Origin: Bacillota bacterium
GTDB lineage: Bacteria > Bacillota > UBA994
Direction: 5' to 3'
Length of the DNA: 36,694 nucleotides
Assembly: GCA_009773495.1 (NCBI GenBank)
Contig: WSXW01000025.1
Span: 1-36,694 of the forward strand
A program made the position numbers and the translations under genes. Positions 29,167-36,694 of this stretch are shown here, piece by piece. The notes under the pieces are model-generated. The model was not told the DNA's origin. It worked only from the letters and a program-made list of their open reading frames with translations, and did not search any database. Each line of letters begins with the position of its first letter. Positions within the stretch are counted from its first letter, which is position 1.

Positions 29167-30055
29167 AAAAAATAGTCAGCGCGGCTCAGTTACAGTCATT
29201 GTATTGGGAGCCATGGTGGCTATCCTGGGATTAGGAGCGATAGTCATTGACGGGGGAATGCTCTACTATGAGCAAGCCAAGCTGCAAACTGCGGTAGACT
29301 CGGTGGTACTGGCAGGTGCTAGAGTCTTACACGAGGGTCCTTTGGCCGTTTCAACGGCGGCAGAAAACGTAGCTATTGCCAATGGTCTCTCTCTACTAGA
29401 TTTGCAGCTATCGATAAATACAGCAACTGGAAAGGTCACTGCATCAGCAGTAAAACAGGTGGAGCTGGGTCTGGCTAAAATCCTCAATCATAGTCAAGCT
29501 GAGGTAGGCGCATTGGCAGAAGCTCAGGTTGGGGGGATTTCCGGATTGAAGGGCATGGCTCCTTTAGGAGTTATCTGGCAGGAATTTCTCTTTGGGCAAC
29601 TCTACGATATTAAGGTGGGGGCTGGGGATGGCGGCGGTGGCAATTACGGCGCACTGGCTTTGGGTGGCACTGGTTCGGCCAATTACCGGGATAATCTGCG
29701 CTACGGGTACCCAGGTTGGCTTCGGGTGGGGGACATTATTATGACAGAGCCCGGCAATATGTCTAACCCCACCAAACTTGCTATCGAGGGCCGAATTGAC
29801 GCCTGTCAACACGGTTGTACCTTTGACCGCTATGTTGCCAGTTGTTCTAAAGTGTTGTTCGTGCCGGTGATTAATAGCCTGCCAAATGGTAGAGGAGAGG
29901 TCACAATTATTGGATTTGCGGGCTTCTTTGTAGATGATTACACGGGGCAGGGTAACCAGAACTACATCCGCGGCAGGTTTATACAGTCATTTGCTAGCGG
30001 TGAAGCAGGGGCATCCTCGAGTTATGGTTTGACGATGATTAAGCTGACACGCTAG
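29159..30055 (+). CDS. TadG-like pilus-associated protein
   Basis: The product has 298 residues. The N-terminus (QRGSVTVIVLGAMVAILGLG, then AIVIDGGMLYYEQAKLQTAV and DSVVLAGA) is the TadE/TadG-like membrane helix and conserved D-x-A-A-L-A-G-A-type segment (here DSVVLAGA). The exported part contains two closely spaced Cys and a third (IDACQHGCTFDRYVASCSKV), which could form disulfides, and a Gly-rich AGDGGGGNYGALALGGTGSA stretch. It probably aids pilus anchoring at the cell surface. The start is GTG at 29159 inside the end of tadE. Gram-positive Tad operons carry this form instead of a large outer-membrane-linked TadG. Confidence 0.83.
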   Translation: MNEKNSQRGSVTVIVLGAMVAILGLGAIVIDGGMLYYEQAKLQTAVDSVVLAGARVLHEGPLAVSTAAENVAIANGLSLLDLQLSINTATGKVTASAVKQVELGLAKILNHSQAEVGALAEAQVGGISGLKGMAPLGVIWQEFLFGQLYDIKVGAGDGGGGNYGALALGGTGSANYRDNLRYGYPGWLRVGDIIMTEPGNMSNPTKLAIEGRIDACQHGCTFDRYVASCSKVLFVPVINSLPNGRGEVTIIGFAGFFVDDYTGQGNQNYIRGRFIQSFASGEAGASSSYGLTMIKLTR

Positions 30056-30065
30056 GAGGATACAC

Positions 30066-30770
30066 ATGGATCGCACTAGTAAACGTTTGGTACTGCTGGC
30101 AGTTTTCTGTGCCCTCGCTGTCGGACTTGGTGTTTATAGGTTTATGTCTAACCTTGAGACCATGTCTGTAACTCAGTACACGGAGGAAGTGGTGGTAGCT
30201 ATCAAAGATATCGCCGCACGAGTCGTAGTAACGTCCGATATGGTACGCCTAGAACGGGTACCTACAGGCACACGGCACGCCCGCGCTGCAGCTCAGGTGG
30301 CACAGATTATGGGGCATGTCACCACTCAGCCTATTGTCTCCGGAGAGCAGATCCTTACTACTCGTCTGTTTTCATCTGCTCAACAGTCCGGCCTGTCATA
30401 TCAACTGGCCACTGGATATAGGGCTATAAGCATTAGTATTAACCAAAAGATCTCTGTCGCTTATCAGGTTCGTCCGGGGGACTTTGTTGATGTGATTGTC
30501 TCGTACGAACAAGCGACCCAAGCTAGAGAATCAACCTCCACTATCATGCTGCAAAGCATTCAAGTGTTGGCGGTGGGCTCAGAAATGAAGGCAGGTGCGG
30601 CAGCACCTGTATCTGCTGAGACAATAACCTTGGCAGTAAAGCCAGATCAGGCCGAGCGCTTGGTGTGGGCAGAAGATTATGGCAAGATTAGGCTTGTGTT
30701 AAGACCTGTATCAGACAGCCAGACAGTACATACGCCAGGAGCAACAGTGCGTTCTGTTGCCGAGCGCTAG
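30066..30770 (+). CDS. cpaB: Flp pilus assembly protein CpaB/RcpC
   Basis: The product has 234 residues. One N-terminal membrane segment (LVLLAVFCALAVGLGVYRFM) precedes a SAF-like domain (VVVAIKDIAARVVVTSDMVR) and the CpaB/RcpC C-terminal domain (YRAISISINQKISVAYQVRP, then GDFVDVIVSY). In Gram-negative bacteria this protein aligns the secretin and guides the pilus through the wall. There is no secretin here, so it probably works within the cell wall. AGGAGGAT precedes the ATG. Confidence 0.9.
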   Translation: MDRTSKRLVLLAVFCALAVGLGVYRFMSNLETMSVTQYTEEVVVAIKDIAARVVVTSDMVRLERVPTGTRHARAAAQVAQIMGHVTTQPIVSGEQILTTRLFSSAQQSGLSYQLATGYRAISISINQKISVAYQVRPGDFVDVIVSYEQATQARESTSTIMLQSIQVLAVGSEMKAGAAAPVSAETITLAVKPDQAERLVWAEDYGKIRLVLRPVSDSQTVHTPGATVRSVAER

Positions 30771-30788
30771 TTAGAAGGAGTGAGAGCC

Positions 30789-32003
30789 TTGCCAGAGAAA
30801 AATATCACAGTTCTTGTGGTTGATGACGCCGCAGACACTCGTGACAGCATTCGCCGCTTACTAGGACTCAGCATCGGCATGCAGGTAGTGGGTGAGGCGG
30901 AACACGGAGAAGATGCAATTAAGAAAGTTGATCAGCTACATCCAAATATAGTGCTGATGGATATAAATATGCCTGGCATGGATGGTATTACAGCTACCGA
31001 GAAGATTTGCGCCGCGCATCCCCAGACTGTGGTAATAGTAATTTCGGTTCAGGGAGAAATGGAGTACCTACGCAAAGCCATGATAGCCGGCGCTAAGGAC
31101 TACTTGGTCAAGCCTTTTGGCGCCGACGAGTTGGTGGATTGCATTCACAAGACTTGGGAGCGGGAATCGCAGCGCAGGAGTAACATAGTAGGGATGCCGG
31201 GCATAGGTGCGGCAGAAAAGCGCCCCGGCAAGGTGATCTCCATATTTGGCCCCAAAGGTGGCGTAGGGAAGACTACTTTGGCGGTTAATTTAGGAGCTGT
31301 GCTGGCCTCCGAGCGCAAGCTGCGCACCTGCTTGGTGGACTTATCACTACAGTTTGGTGATGCCTGCGTTCTGCTCAGCCTAGTTCCCCGGAGGACTATT
31401 AGTGATTTGGTTAGTGAAAGCACCATTGATAAAGAGACCATCCTGCCGTACTTGCTTAATCACCCCTGCGGGATTAAGGTCTTGCCAGCACCACTGAGTC
31501 CTGAGTATGCCGAGTATATTACTCCAGAACATGTCTCGCGCATAATGTCTACCCTACGAGAGATGTTTGATTACGTAATTGTCGATATGCCAGCTAGTTT
31601 TCAGGATGTGGCTTTGGCCGCATTAGATGCGGCTGATCGCATCGTGATGGTGGGGAATATGGACATGGCTTCGCTTAAGAATATGAAGCTCTCGTTAGAG
31701 GTTATGAAGCGGCTGAGCTATTCTACCGATAAGGTCTTTATCATCGTAAACCGAGCTGGATATGATTACGGCATTAAGTTTAAGGACTTAGAGACTGCGT
31801 TAGGGCGCCCCGTTAACTTTTTTATCCAGACCGATGATATTACAGCAGTAACCTCCACCAACCGCGGCATGCCCTTTGTGCTTGATCAATCTGATTCTAA
31901 GCTTTCACGCCGCATTTTTGATTTAGTTGATGAGCACATCGAACCTAAGGCTCGCGAGAAGGAGGAAGCGGTTGGCCTATGGCGCCGCCGTAAAGCGAAA
32001 TAA
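30789..32003 (+). CDS. cpaE: Pilus assembly ATPase CpaE/TadZ with N-terminal receiver domain
   Basis: The product has about 404 residues. The first 120 form a response-regulator receiver (ITVLVVDDAADTRDSIRRLL, VLMDINMPGMDG with the acceptor Asp near 57, and DYLVKPF with the Lys near 105). A MinD/ParA-like ATPase follows with the deviant Walker A GPKGGVGKTTLAVNLG near 152-166, CLVDLSLQFGDACVLL and YVIVDMPASFQDVALAALDA. It places the Tad machine at its site in the cell. Here the acidic pair and the acceptor Asp are intact, so it could be phosphorylated, perhaps by cross-talk with the nearby DegS. The start is TTG at 30789, eight bases after GAAGGAG; an in-frame GTG at 30780 overlaps that site. 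Confidence 0.9.
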   Translation: MPEKNITVLVVDDAADTRDSIRRLLGLSIGMQVVGEAEHGEDAIKKVDQLHPNIVLMDINMPGMDGITATEKICAAHPQTVVIVISVQGEMEYLRKAMIAGAKDYLVKPFGADELVDCIHKTWERESQRRSNIVGMPGIGAAEKRPGKVISIFGPKGGVGKTTLAVNLGAVLASERKLRTCLVDLSLQFGDACVLLSLVPRRTISDLVSESTIDKETILPYLLNHPCGIKVLPAPLSPEYAEYITPEHVSRIMSTLREMFDYVIVDMPASFQDVALAALDAADRIVMVGNMDMASLKNMKLSLEVMKRLSYSTDKVFIIVNRAGYDYGIKFKDLETALGRPVNFFIQTDDITAVTSTNRGMPFVLDQSDSKLSRRIFDLVDEHIEPKAREKEEAVGLWRRRKAK

Positions 32004-33349
32004 TGTCACTATTAAAACGTTTGGAGACAGTGCAAGACAGGCCAACAACCATCGGCCCGGTAAAGAAGTTAGCGTCTTACGTGACTGACCCCGAAAAAGT
32101 GCTAAAACAGTCTATTCATCAAGCCATTATTTCTGAGGTCAAGCCCGAACTACTTAATGACGCAACCCGCGAAAGTGAACTCAAGGCGAGCATCTCTGAA
32201 ATTGCCGATCGCGTTATAGTGGACAGCGGTCTACTGGTTACCCGGCAAGACCGCCAGCGCATTGTGCAGCAATTAGGGGATGAAGTACTGGGTTTTGGCC
32301 CCATCACTAGCCTGTTGAATGACGATGATGTGACTGAAATTATGGTAAACAGTGCCCAGCAGGTGTATGTAGAGCGCAAAGGTCGACTAGAGTTGTCTGG
32401 GGTTACCTTTCGTGACAGCGAGCATGTAATCCAGGTCATCGAGAAAATTGTGGCACCCCTAGGCCGCCGCATTGATGAAAGTTCACCGATGGTAGATGCC
32501 CGTTTGCCTGACGGCTCTCGCGTAAATGCGATTATACCTCCGTTGGCCATAAAGGGGCCGACATTGACCATCCGAAAGTTTAGCCGCGATCCCCTGACCA
32601 TCGACAATTTAGTTAACTTCGGTACCGTGGGCCCGGCCATGGCTAAATTTCTGCAGGCCTGCGTGCTAGGCCGCCTTAATATCGTTGTATCAGGTGGTAC
32701 TGGTAGTGGTAAAACGACCACCCTCAACTGCCTTTCTTCCTTTATTCCCTCAGACGAACGCATTGTTACCATAGAGGATGCAGCCGAGCTACAGCTCAAG
32801 CAGGAGCACGTTGTGACTCTTGAGACGCGCCCCCCTAATATCGAAGGAAAGGGAGCTGTAACCATTCGGGACCTCGTGCGCAACTCTCTGCGTATGCGGC
32901 CTAACCGTGTAGTTATCGGGGAGGTGCGTGGCGGCGAGGCTTTAGATATGTTGCAGGCCATGAATACTGGTCACGATGGTTCGCTAACCACAGGTCATGC
33001 TAATACACCGCGTGACATGCTCTCAAGGCTGGAGACCATGGTATTAATGGCAGGGATGGAATTGCCGGTACGGGCAATTCGTGAACAAATCTCAGCGGCA
33101 ATTGACGTAATTGTTCAGCAAACGAGACTGCGCGATGGAAGCCGTAAGATAACGCATATCTGCGAGGTTGTGGGCATGGAGGGCGATATCATTACTTTGC
33201 AGGATATCTTTGTTTTTACGCAGACAGGGCGTGACCCTAACGGTAAGATCATCGGCGAGTTTAAGCCGACGGGCATTCGCCCTAAGTTCTACGAAAAACT
33301 GTTGGAAGCCGGCGCGCAATTGCCGCCTGACATCTTCCACCCACGGTAG
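32003..33349 (+). CDS. cpaF: Pilus assembly motor ATPase CpaF/TadA
   Basis: The product has 448 residues. It is the VirB11-like secretion ATPase that drives pilin polymerisation. The N-terminal domain (GFGPITSLLNDDDVTEIMVN, then PMVDARLPDGSRVNAIIPPL) is followed by Walker A GGTGSGKTTT near 231-240, the Asp box TIEDAAELQL, the Walker B region VVIGEVRGGEALDMLQAMNT near 303, and the His box SLTTGHANTPRDMLSRLETM. All motifs needed for ATP hydrolysis are present. Its ATG overlaps the cpaE stop (TAATG). Confidence 0.95.
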   Translation: MSLLKRLETVQDRPTTIGPVKKLASYVTDPEKVLKQSIHQAIISEVKPELLNDATRESELKASISEIADRVIVDSGLLVTRQDRQRIVQQLGDEVLGFGPITSLLNDDDVTEIMVNSAQQVYVERKGRLELSGVTFRDSEHVIQVIEKIVAPLGRRIDESSPMVDARLPDGSRVNAIIPPLAIKGPTLTIRKFSRDPLTIDNLVNFGTVGPAMAKFLQACVLGRLNIVVSGGTGSGKTTTLNCLSSFIPSDERIVTIEDAAELQLKQEHVVTLETRPPNIEGKGAVTIRDLVRNSLRMRPNRVVIGEVRGGEALDMLQAMNTGHDGSLTTGHANTPRDMLSRLETMVLMAGMELPVRAIREQISAAIDVIVQQTRLRDGSRKITHICEVVGMEGDIITLQDIFVFTQTGRDPNGKIIGEFKPTGIRPKFYEKLLEAGAQLPPDIFHPR

Positions 33350-33361
33350 GGGGTAGAGTTC

Positions 33362-34312
33362 ATGGCAACCTTTTTAGCTGTAGGGAGCACTTTAGTAGTA
33401 GGGCTTTTGCTTTGGGCCTTGCTGTGGGGGTTAGATCGCAAACGCCATGCTGTAGCCATAAGACTCAATGATTATAGTACTGAGAAACGCCACCCTACGG
33501 TAGACCGCTCACCCAAAGAGCAACGCCGGGGGGGGCTGCGCTCAGTCATAACTAAGTGGGCACCAAAACGCTTGAGCCAGCGCTACACCCCAATTTTTCA
33601 GCAGGCGGGTATTCCGCTTAAGGGTGAGGAAATGGCCGTGTTTATAGGCGTAAGCACATTATTGGGTGTACTTTTAGGCGGCTTGATGTTATCTATACCC
33701 GGTCACATTATTGGCGGCATCGTCGGTAACCAAGTGCCTGGGCAGGTGCTAAAAAACTATCTTAGGCGTCGCCTGCGAGCGGCGGAGGAGCAACTCGTAG
33801 ACTTCCTTACTTTAAGCGCTAACGCCATGCGAGCAGGCAATAGTCTGCTGCAGGCACTGGACTTGGCAGGGCGTGAAATGCCCGATCCTATTGGCACAGA
33901 GCTGAAGCGCACCTTGCGGGAGATTAACCTAGGCTTGTCGGTGGATGACGCATTACAGAGATTTGTAGTGAGAATTCCTAGTGCGGACCTGGACCTAGTG
34001 CTTACAGCAGTGATTATACAACGCCAAGTCGGCGGTGACTTAGCGGGCATACTCGATAATATTGCATCTACAATTCGCCAGCGCCAGCAGATGAAAGCCC
34101 AGGTGCGCACCCTTACTGCCCAAGGCAGATTATCAGGCATGGTTATTGCTGGTTTGCCGTTTGCCCTGCTATTGATCTTGCGTGCCACCAACCCGGATTA
34201 TGTAAGTCTGTTATGGACGGAGCCCTTAGGGCTGCTGCTATTAGGTGCGGGTTTGGTTAGCCAGATTTTTGGTATGGTCTTTATAAATAAAATCATTCAG
34301 GTTGAGATTTAA
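33362..34312 (+). CDS. tadB: Tad pilus inner-membrane platform protein TadB
   Basis: The product has 316 residues. There is a membrane segment at the N-terminus, two near the middle (VFIGVSTLLGVLLGGLML) and two near the C-terminus (GMVIAGLPFALLLIL, LLLLGAGLVSQIFGMVFI). The T2SF (GspF) domain lies between, with LVDFLTLSANAMRAGNSLLQ, then ALDLAGREMPDPIGTELKRT and QRQVGGDLAGILDNIASTIR. With TadC it forms the platform on which the CpaF motor acts. AGGGGGTAG precedes the ATG. Confidence 0.92.
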   Translation: MATFLAVGSTLVVGLLLWALLWGLDRKRHAVAIRLNDYSTEKRHPTVDRSPKEQRRGGLRSVITKWAPKRLSQRYTPIFQQAGIPLKGEEMAVFIGVSTLLGVLLGGLMLSIPGHIIGGIVGNQVPGQVLKNYLRRRLRAAEEQLVDFLTLSANAMRAGNSLLQALDLAGREMPDPIGTELKRTLREINLGLSVDDALQRFVVRIPSADLDLVLTAVIIQRQVGGDLAGILDNIASTIRQRQQMKAQVRTLTAQGRLSGMVIAGLPFALLLILRATNPDYVSLLWTEPLGLLLLGAGLVSQIFGMVFINKIIQVEI

Positions 34313-34330
34313 GGGCTAGGGGGTGAGTTG

Positions 34331-35254
34331 ATGGTAGGAATTATAGCTCTATCTTTCAGTTGCCTCACTCTATGTGTGGGACTGTTGCTCCTGCGTAGTA
34401 TCTATGGGGAGCGCCTGCAAATGGAGGCTCGCATAGAGACGGTTAGCGTACTGCAACTGACTGGCTTATCTGATGAGCCCGAAGAACTGCATTTGCCACT
34501 GATAGAACGCATTTTTTACCCACTCTTGCGCTCTGCTGGCCGTTCATTACAAGCCTTAGCGCCCTCTGGTCTCAAAACTAAACTGGCCAAGCGCTTAGGT
34601 CTGGCCGGTCTTAAAGTTACGGCAGAGCAATATTCAGGCTGGTACTTGGTAGGTGCCGCATGTGGGATGCTAATAGGCGTCTTTATGGTCCTGACAGGAG
34701 GTAAGACCGGAGCACAAGCATTCTTCCTGAGCCTAGTGTTGGCAGGTGGTGGGGCTATCCTGCCCGAATTAAAACTGCGACAACACATCACTAAGCGGCA
34801 GGTAGCTATTGTGCGCGCGCTGCCTGATGTACTAGATTTGCTCACCGTAAGCGTAAAAGCTGGGCTAGGTTTTGACAGTGCGCTATTAAAGGTTACGGAT
34901 AAAATGAAAGGCCCCTTGCCCCAAGAGATGGGACAGGTATTGCACGAGGTGAAGATGGGCGTAACGCGTAGGGATGCACTAAAATCCTTGGCGGAGCGAA
35001 CAGGTGTCAAAGAACTACAGTCGTTTGTCGGCACTATTATCCAGGCGGACCAGCTTGGTGTAAGCATTAGCAATGTCCTGCAACTGCAGTCCGAGGGATT
35101 ACGGGAACATCGTCGCCAGGTTGCGGAAGAAAAAGCCATGAAGGCGCCGGTTAAGATGCTTTTTCCCTTAGTCCTGTTCATTTTTCCTACGCTGTTCATC
35201 GTTTTGCTGGGCCCGGCTGTATTGCAGATAATAAAACAGTTTGCGAATATGTAG
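34331..35254 (+). CDS. tadC: Tad pilus inner-membrane platform protein TadC
   Basis: The product has 307 residues. Membrane segments lie at the N-terminus (IIALSFSCLTLCVGLLLL), in the middle, and at the C-terminus (MLFPLVLFIFPTLFIVLLGP). The T2SF domain has VRALPDVLDLLTVSVKAGLG, then FDSALLKV, and IIQADQLGVSISNVLQLQSE. It pairs with TadB. The ATG at 34331 follows AGGGGGTGAG; a TTG at 34328 is also in frame. It overlaps no neighbour; the DUF192 gene follows after 11 bases. Confidence 0.92.
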   Translation: MVGIIALSFSCLTLCVGLLLLRSIYGERLQMEARIETVSVLQLTGLSDEPEELHLPLIERIFYPLLRSAGRSLQALAPSGLKTKLAKRLGLAGLKVTAEQYSGWYLVGAACGMLIGVFMVLTGGKTGAQAFFLSLVLAGGGAILPELKLRQHITKRQVAIVRALPDVLDLLTVSVKAGLGFDSALLKVTDKMKGPLPQEMGQVLHEVKMGVTRRDALKSLAERTGVKELQSFVGTIIQADQLGVSISNVLQLQSEGLREHRRQVAEEKAMKAPVKMLFPLVLFIFPTLFIVLLGPAVLQIIKQFANM

Positions 35255-35265
35255 GAGGGCTGACA

Positions 35266-35604
35266 GTGATCTATAATCACACCAAGCGAAATATTGTGTG
35301 CCAAGAGGTGGAGACTGCCTTCACCTTTGTGGCGCGCTTTAAGGGTCTGATGTTTCGAGAGCAAATCAATGCCACTAAAGGTTTGCTACTAGCACCATGT
35401 GACAGTGTACATATGTTTTTTATGCGCTTTCCTATTGATGTCGTCTTTATCGATAAACATTATAAAGTGGTGGGTATAGAACTAGGGCTTAAGCCTTGGC
35501 GAATGAGCAGGAGGTACAAGACGGCGAGGTTCGCGCTAGAATTACCTGCAGGCAGGGCCAAAGATTCCGGCGTGGTAGTAGGAGATGTATTGGAGCTCAA
35601 GTAG
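35266..35604 (+). CDS. DUF192 family protein
   Basis: The product has 112 residues and covers the DUF192/COG1430 domain: ARFKGLMFREQINATKGLLL, then APCDSVHMFFMRFPIDVVFI with the conserved H-(M/T)-x-x-M-R-(F)-x-I-D core, followed by VGIELGLKPWRMSRRYKTAR and ALELPAGRAKDSGVVVGD. Its biochemical role is unknown. Many relatives carry a signal peptide; this one does not and should stay in the cytoplasm. It is the last gene of the pilus operon, 11 bases after tadC, with AGGAGG upstream of a GTG start. No terminator is visible after it. Confidence 0.85.
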   Translation: MIYNHTKRNIVCQEVETAFTFVARFKGLMFREQINATKGLLLAPCDSVHMFFMRFPIDVVFIDKHYKVVGIELGLKPWRMSRRYKTARFALELPAGRAKDSGVVVGDVLELK

Positions 35605-35684
35605 AGACTAAGCAACTGTAACACTGACTATCACTTAAACGTAGTCTCACCTATCCTTGATATAATATTGGCAAGACATAAGAG

Positions 35685-35894
35685 ATGGGAACCCATAATG
35701 GCAAAGTGTATGAAACCTATGCCCTGACTGAGTCCTATCGCGAAGGTGGGAAGGTAAAACATCGCAACATCGCTAGTCTCGGAGCTCTAGCTCCGGAGCA
35801 AATCCAGCGCATGCTGTTTGTCCTGAAAGCGCAACGGATCGACGGTGCGTTTGTAGGGCATTTGTCCGATGTAGTAGCCAAGCAGCATTTTCGC
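35685..35894 (+). pseudogene. IS1634-type transposase N-terminal remnant
   Basis: From the ATG at 35685, about 70 codons read HNGKVYETYALTESYREGGK, then VKHRNIASLGALAPEQIQRM and SDVVAKQHFR. This is the opening of IS1634-family (IS4-like) transposases. The match ends at about 35894, where the sequence turns into the reverse of an MFS transporter gene. A TATAAT at 35661-35666 may be the old IS promoter. No catalytic residues remain. Confidence 0.72.
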
Positions 35895-36034
35895 TGTCTT
35901 AGGTTTTGGTCCACCCCCACCTGTTGCAGAAGCATGGGGAGAAAGAGACTAACTAGTGAGAAGGAGATGCCTACGAAGACCGTGCCAATCCAAAGAACGA
36001 TGAGGTTGCGTCTCCGTACCCTATTAGAAACCAT
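35895..36034 (-). pseudogene. MFS transporter N-terminal fragment
   Basis: On the minus strand, the codons from 36034 read RRRNLIVLWIGTVFVGISFS, then LVSLFLPMLLQQVGVDQN. This is the first membrane helix and loop of a major facilitator (multidrug-type) transporter. The gene is cut after about 47 codons at the junction with the IS1634-type fragment. The other 11 or so membrane segments are absent from the window. Confidence 0.6.
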
Positions 36035-36110
36035 CCTCGTTTGGTGCGGGATATTTATCAGGGTCTAGCGCAACCACGGGGGCGCAGTTCCAATGTCTAC
36101 CCAAGAGTAT

Positions 36111-36257
36111 CTATCCCCATCCTGCCTCAGCCATACGTAATATATCTTTCTCCTTAATCCAGCCATCGTCCAGTATGCCGTTACTATCCAGCCAGCGCCT
36201 AAGCCCGCTAGTGGTAACGGTTAGCAACACAATTACTGTCGCTCTACTTTTATGCAA
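36111..36257 (-). CDS. Possible 48-residue protein between HTH and MFS fragments
   Basis: Starting at TTG 36257, a short frame encodes a basic N-terminus, a hydrophobic stretch and LRRWLDSNGILDDGWIKEKD, ending AEAGWG. AAAAGGGATC lies nine bases upstream. It begins 17 bases after the stop of the HTH fragment and ends 76 bases before the MFS fragment, so the three may once have formed an operon. I do not recognise the family. The length and the TTG start make this uncertain. Confidence 0.35.
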   Translation of the reverse strand: MHKSRATVIVLLTVTTSGLRRWLDSNGILDDGWIKEKDILRMAEAGWG

Positions 36258-36273
36258 TTGCAGATCCCTTTTC

Positions 36274-36477
36274 CTAAAAGTGTTTATTATAGAATATGGC
36301 CAACTGGGTCCTGTCCCTCAGGGTTAGTTTCTCTAACAATACGGAGACATAGTTTCGCACGGTTCCCGAGCTGAGATAGAGCTTCTCTCCAATTTCTTCA
36401 TTTGAGAAACCCTCGCCCACTAACCTCAATACATCAACCTCCCTAGGGGATAGACCCAGTGCTGCGGGCAATGTCAT
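36274..36477 (-). pseudogene. LuxR/NarL-type HTH domain remnant
   Basis: The frame carries LSPREVDVLRLVGEGFSNEE, then IGEKLYLSSGTVRNYVSVLL and EKLTLRDRTQLAIFYNKHF, a full LuxR-type DNA-binding domain like the end of a NarL-family response regulator. The receiver domain that should precede it is missing. The open frame extends upstream to 36573, but that part contains a plus-strand terminator hairpin and shows no domain. The ATG at 36477 has no good ribosome site. A free-standing HTH protein cannot be ruled out. Confidence 0.6.
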
Positions 36478-36509
36478 TAAGTTAACACACTTAGTCAAAA
36501 TCAAGTGTG

Positions 36510-36545
36510 AGAGCAGGTTATCGAAAAGATAGCCTGCTCTTTTTT
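36510..36545 (+). terminator. Rightward terminator-like hairpin
   Basis: AGAGCAGGTTATC (36510-36522) pairs with GATAGCCTGCTCT (36528-36540), with one G-U position and loop GAAAA, followed by TTTTT. It lies upstream of a gene that starts at 36637, so it could insulate that gene or act as an attenuator. No rightward gene directly upstream needs it. Confidence 0.7.
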
Positions 36546-36636
36546 CGTGCGAAATTTGTCTGGCGACATACAAAAAACACTTGACAAATTAATGAAAATA
36601 TGCGGCGAAGCCCCTTGAAAAAAGGAGGTTTCGCTA

Positions 36637-36694
36637 ATGAATGTGTACGCCTGTTCGCTAAAAGAAACACTTACATCTCTCATACGAGAAATGG
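36637..36694 (+). CDS. Start of a gene leaving the window
   Basis: AAAGGAGG precedes ATG and 19 codons (MNVYACSLKETLTSLIREM) before the window ends. The leader can fold so that GCGAA (36605-36609) pairs with TTCGC (36630-36634), with further pairing across CCCCTT and AAAGGAGG, which would hide the ribosome site. A TTGACA occurs at 36581-36586, but no well-spaced -10 follows. The product cannot be identified. Confidence 0.5.
   Translation, partial: MNVYACSLKETLTSLIREM

Noticed and set aside
32119-32961. 280-codon open frame on the minus strand
   Set aside because: It lies wholly within cpaF, whose ATPase motifs are complete. The reverse frame has Ser/Arg-rich composition and no domain.
34516-35364. 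282-codon open frame on the minus strand
   Set aside because: It lies opposite tadC and the DUF192 start. The sense genes have clear domains and ribosome sites; the reverse frame has none.
36501-36683. 60-codon minus-strand frame at the right edge
   Set aside because: It overlaps a terminator hairpin and the leader of the rightward gene, and has no recognisable domain.
1-36694. CRISPR array, tRNA or rRNA genes
   Set aside because: No regularly spaced repeats, cloverleaf-like sequences or rRNA stretches were recognised by eye; a tRNAscan/Infernal run would be needed to exclude small RNA genes.

Overview
The window looks like chromosome of an anaerobic, Gram-positive-type bacterium (Bacillota, Clostridia or a related class). 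This is inferred from strong AGGAGG-type ribosome binding sites, frequent TTG/GTG starts, ferredoxin-linked 2-oxoacid metabolism, DegS/DegU-type signalling and a Flp/Tad pilus locus without a secretin gene. No rRNA, tRNA or CRISPR array was recognised. No taxon can be assigned from the sequence alone.

Layout. (1) 1-6150 is accessory: the 3' end of a secreted beta-propeller protein, a multi-zinc-ribbon protein whose promoter overlaps three 10-bp repeats, a BtrH_N-like protein with a WYL-type regulator, then a diacylglycerol-glucosyltransferase-like gene beside a zinc-dependent phospholipase C-like gene. (2) 6290-9000 is genomic debris: the 3' part of a group II intron, an integrase lacking its catalytic domain, a probable IS1634-type transposase tail, and a decayed second copy of the BtrH_N-like/regulator/amidohydrolase block. 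The two copies form imperfect direct repeats (3847-4169 and 8534-8848). (3) 9103-9894 is a lone methyltransferase. (4) 10022-21007 is the metabolic core: a GntR/FCD regulator followed by a tight operon korA-korB-korC-sucC-sucD-korD-tdcB-aminotransferase-TRAP permease-TAXI binding protein. (5) 21165-25782 holds a HEAT-like exported protein of unknown role, an N-acyl-D-amino-acid deacylase, a hemolysin III protein, repeat-rich DNA with an IS1182-type remnant, and a queuosine-precursor transporter. (6) 25935-35604 holds degS-degU and then a complete Gram-positive Tad pilus operon: flp, tadV, tadE, tadG-like, cpaB, cpaE, cpaF, tadB, tadC and a DUF192 gene. (7) 35685-36694 is again debris: an IS1634-type N-terminus abutting an MFS transporter N-terminus, a LuxR-type HTH remnant, and the start of a gene that leaves the window.

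How the parts fit. The metabolic operon encodes everything needed to import an amino or organic acid, deaminate it (threonine ammonia-lyase or aminotransferase), oxidise the 2-oxoacid to an acyl-CoA with reduction of ferredoxin (KorABCD), and recover ATP from the acyl-CoA with an ADP-forming SucCD-type ligase. An overlapping promoter and 15-bp inverted repeat just upstream of korA are a likely operator for the adjacent GntR protein. The SucD motifs depart from the usual succinate enzyme, so the acyl substrate is open. Other points worth following are the phospholipase C/glycolipid synthase pair (possible lipid remodelling) and a structured leader upstream of the pilus operon.
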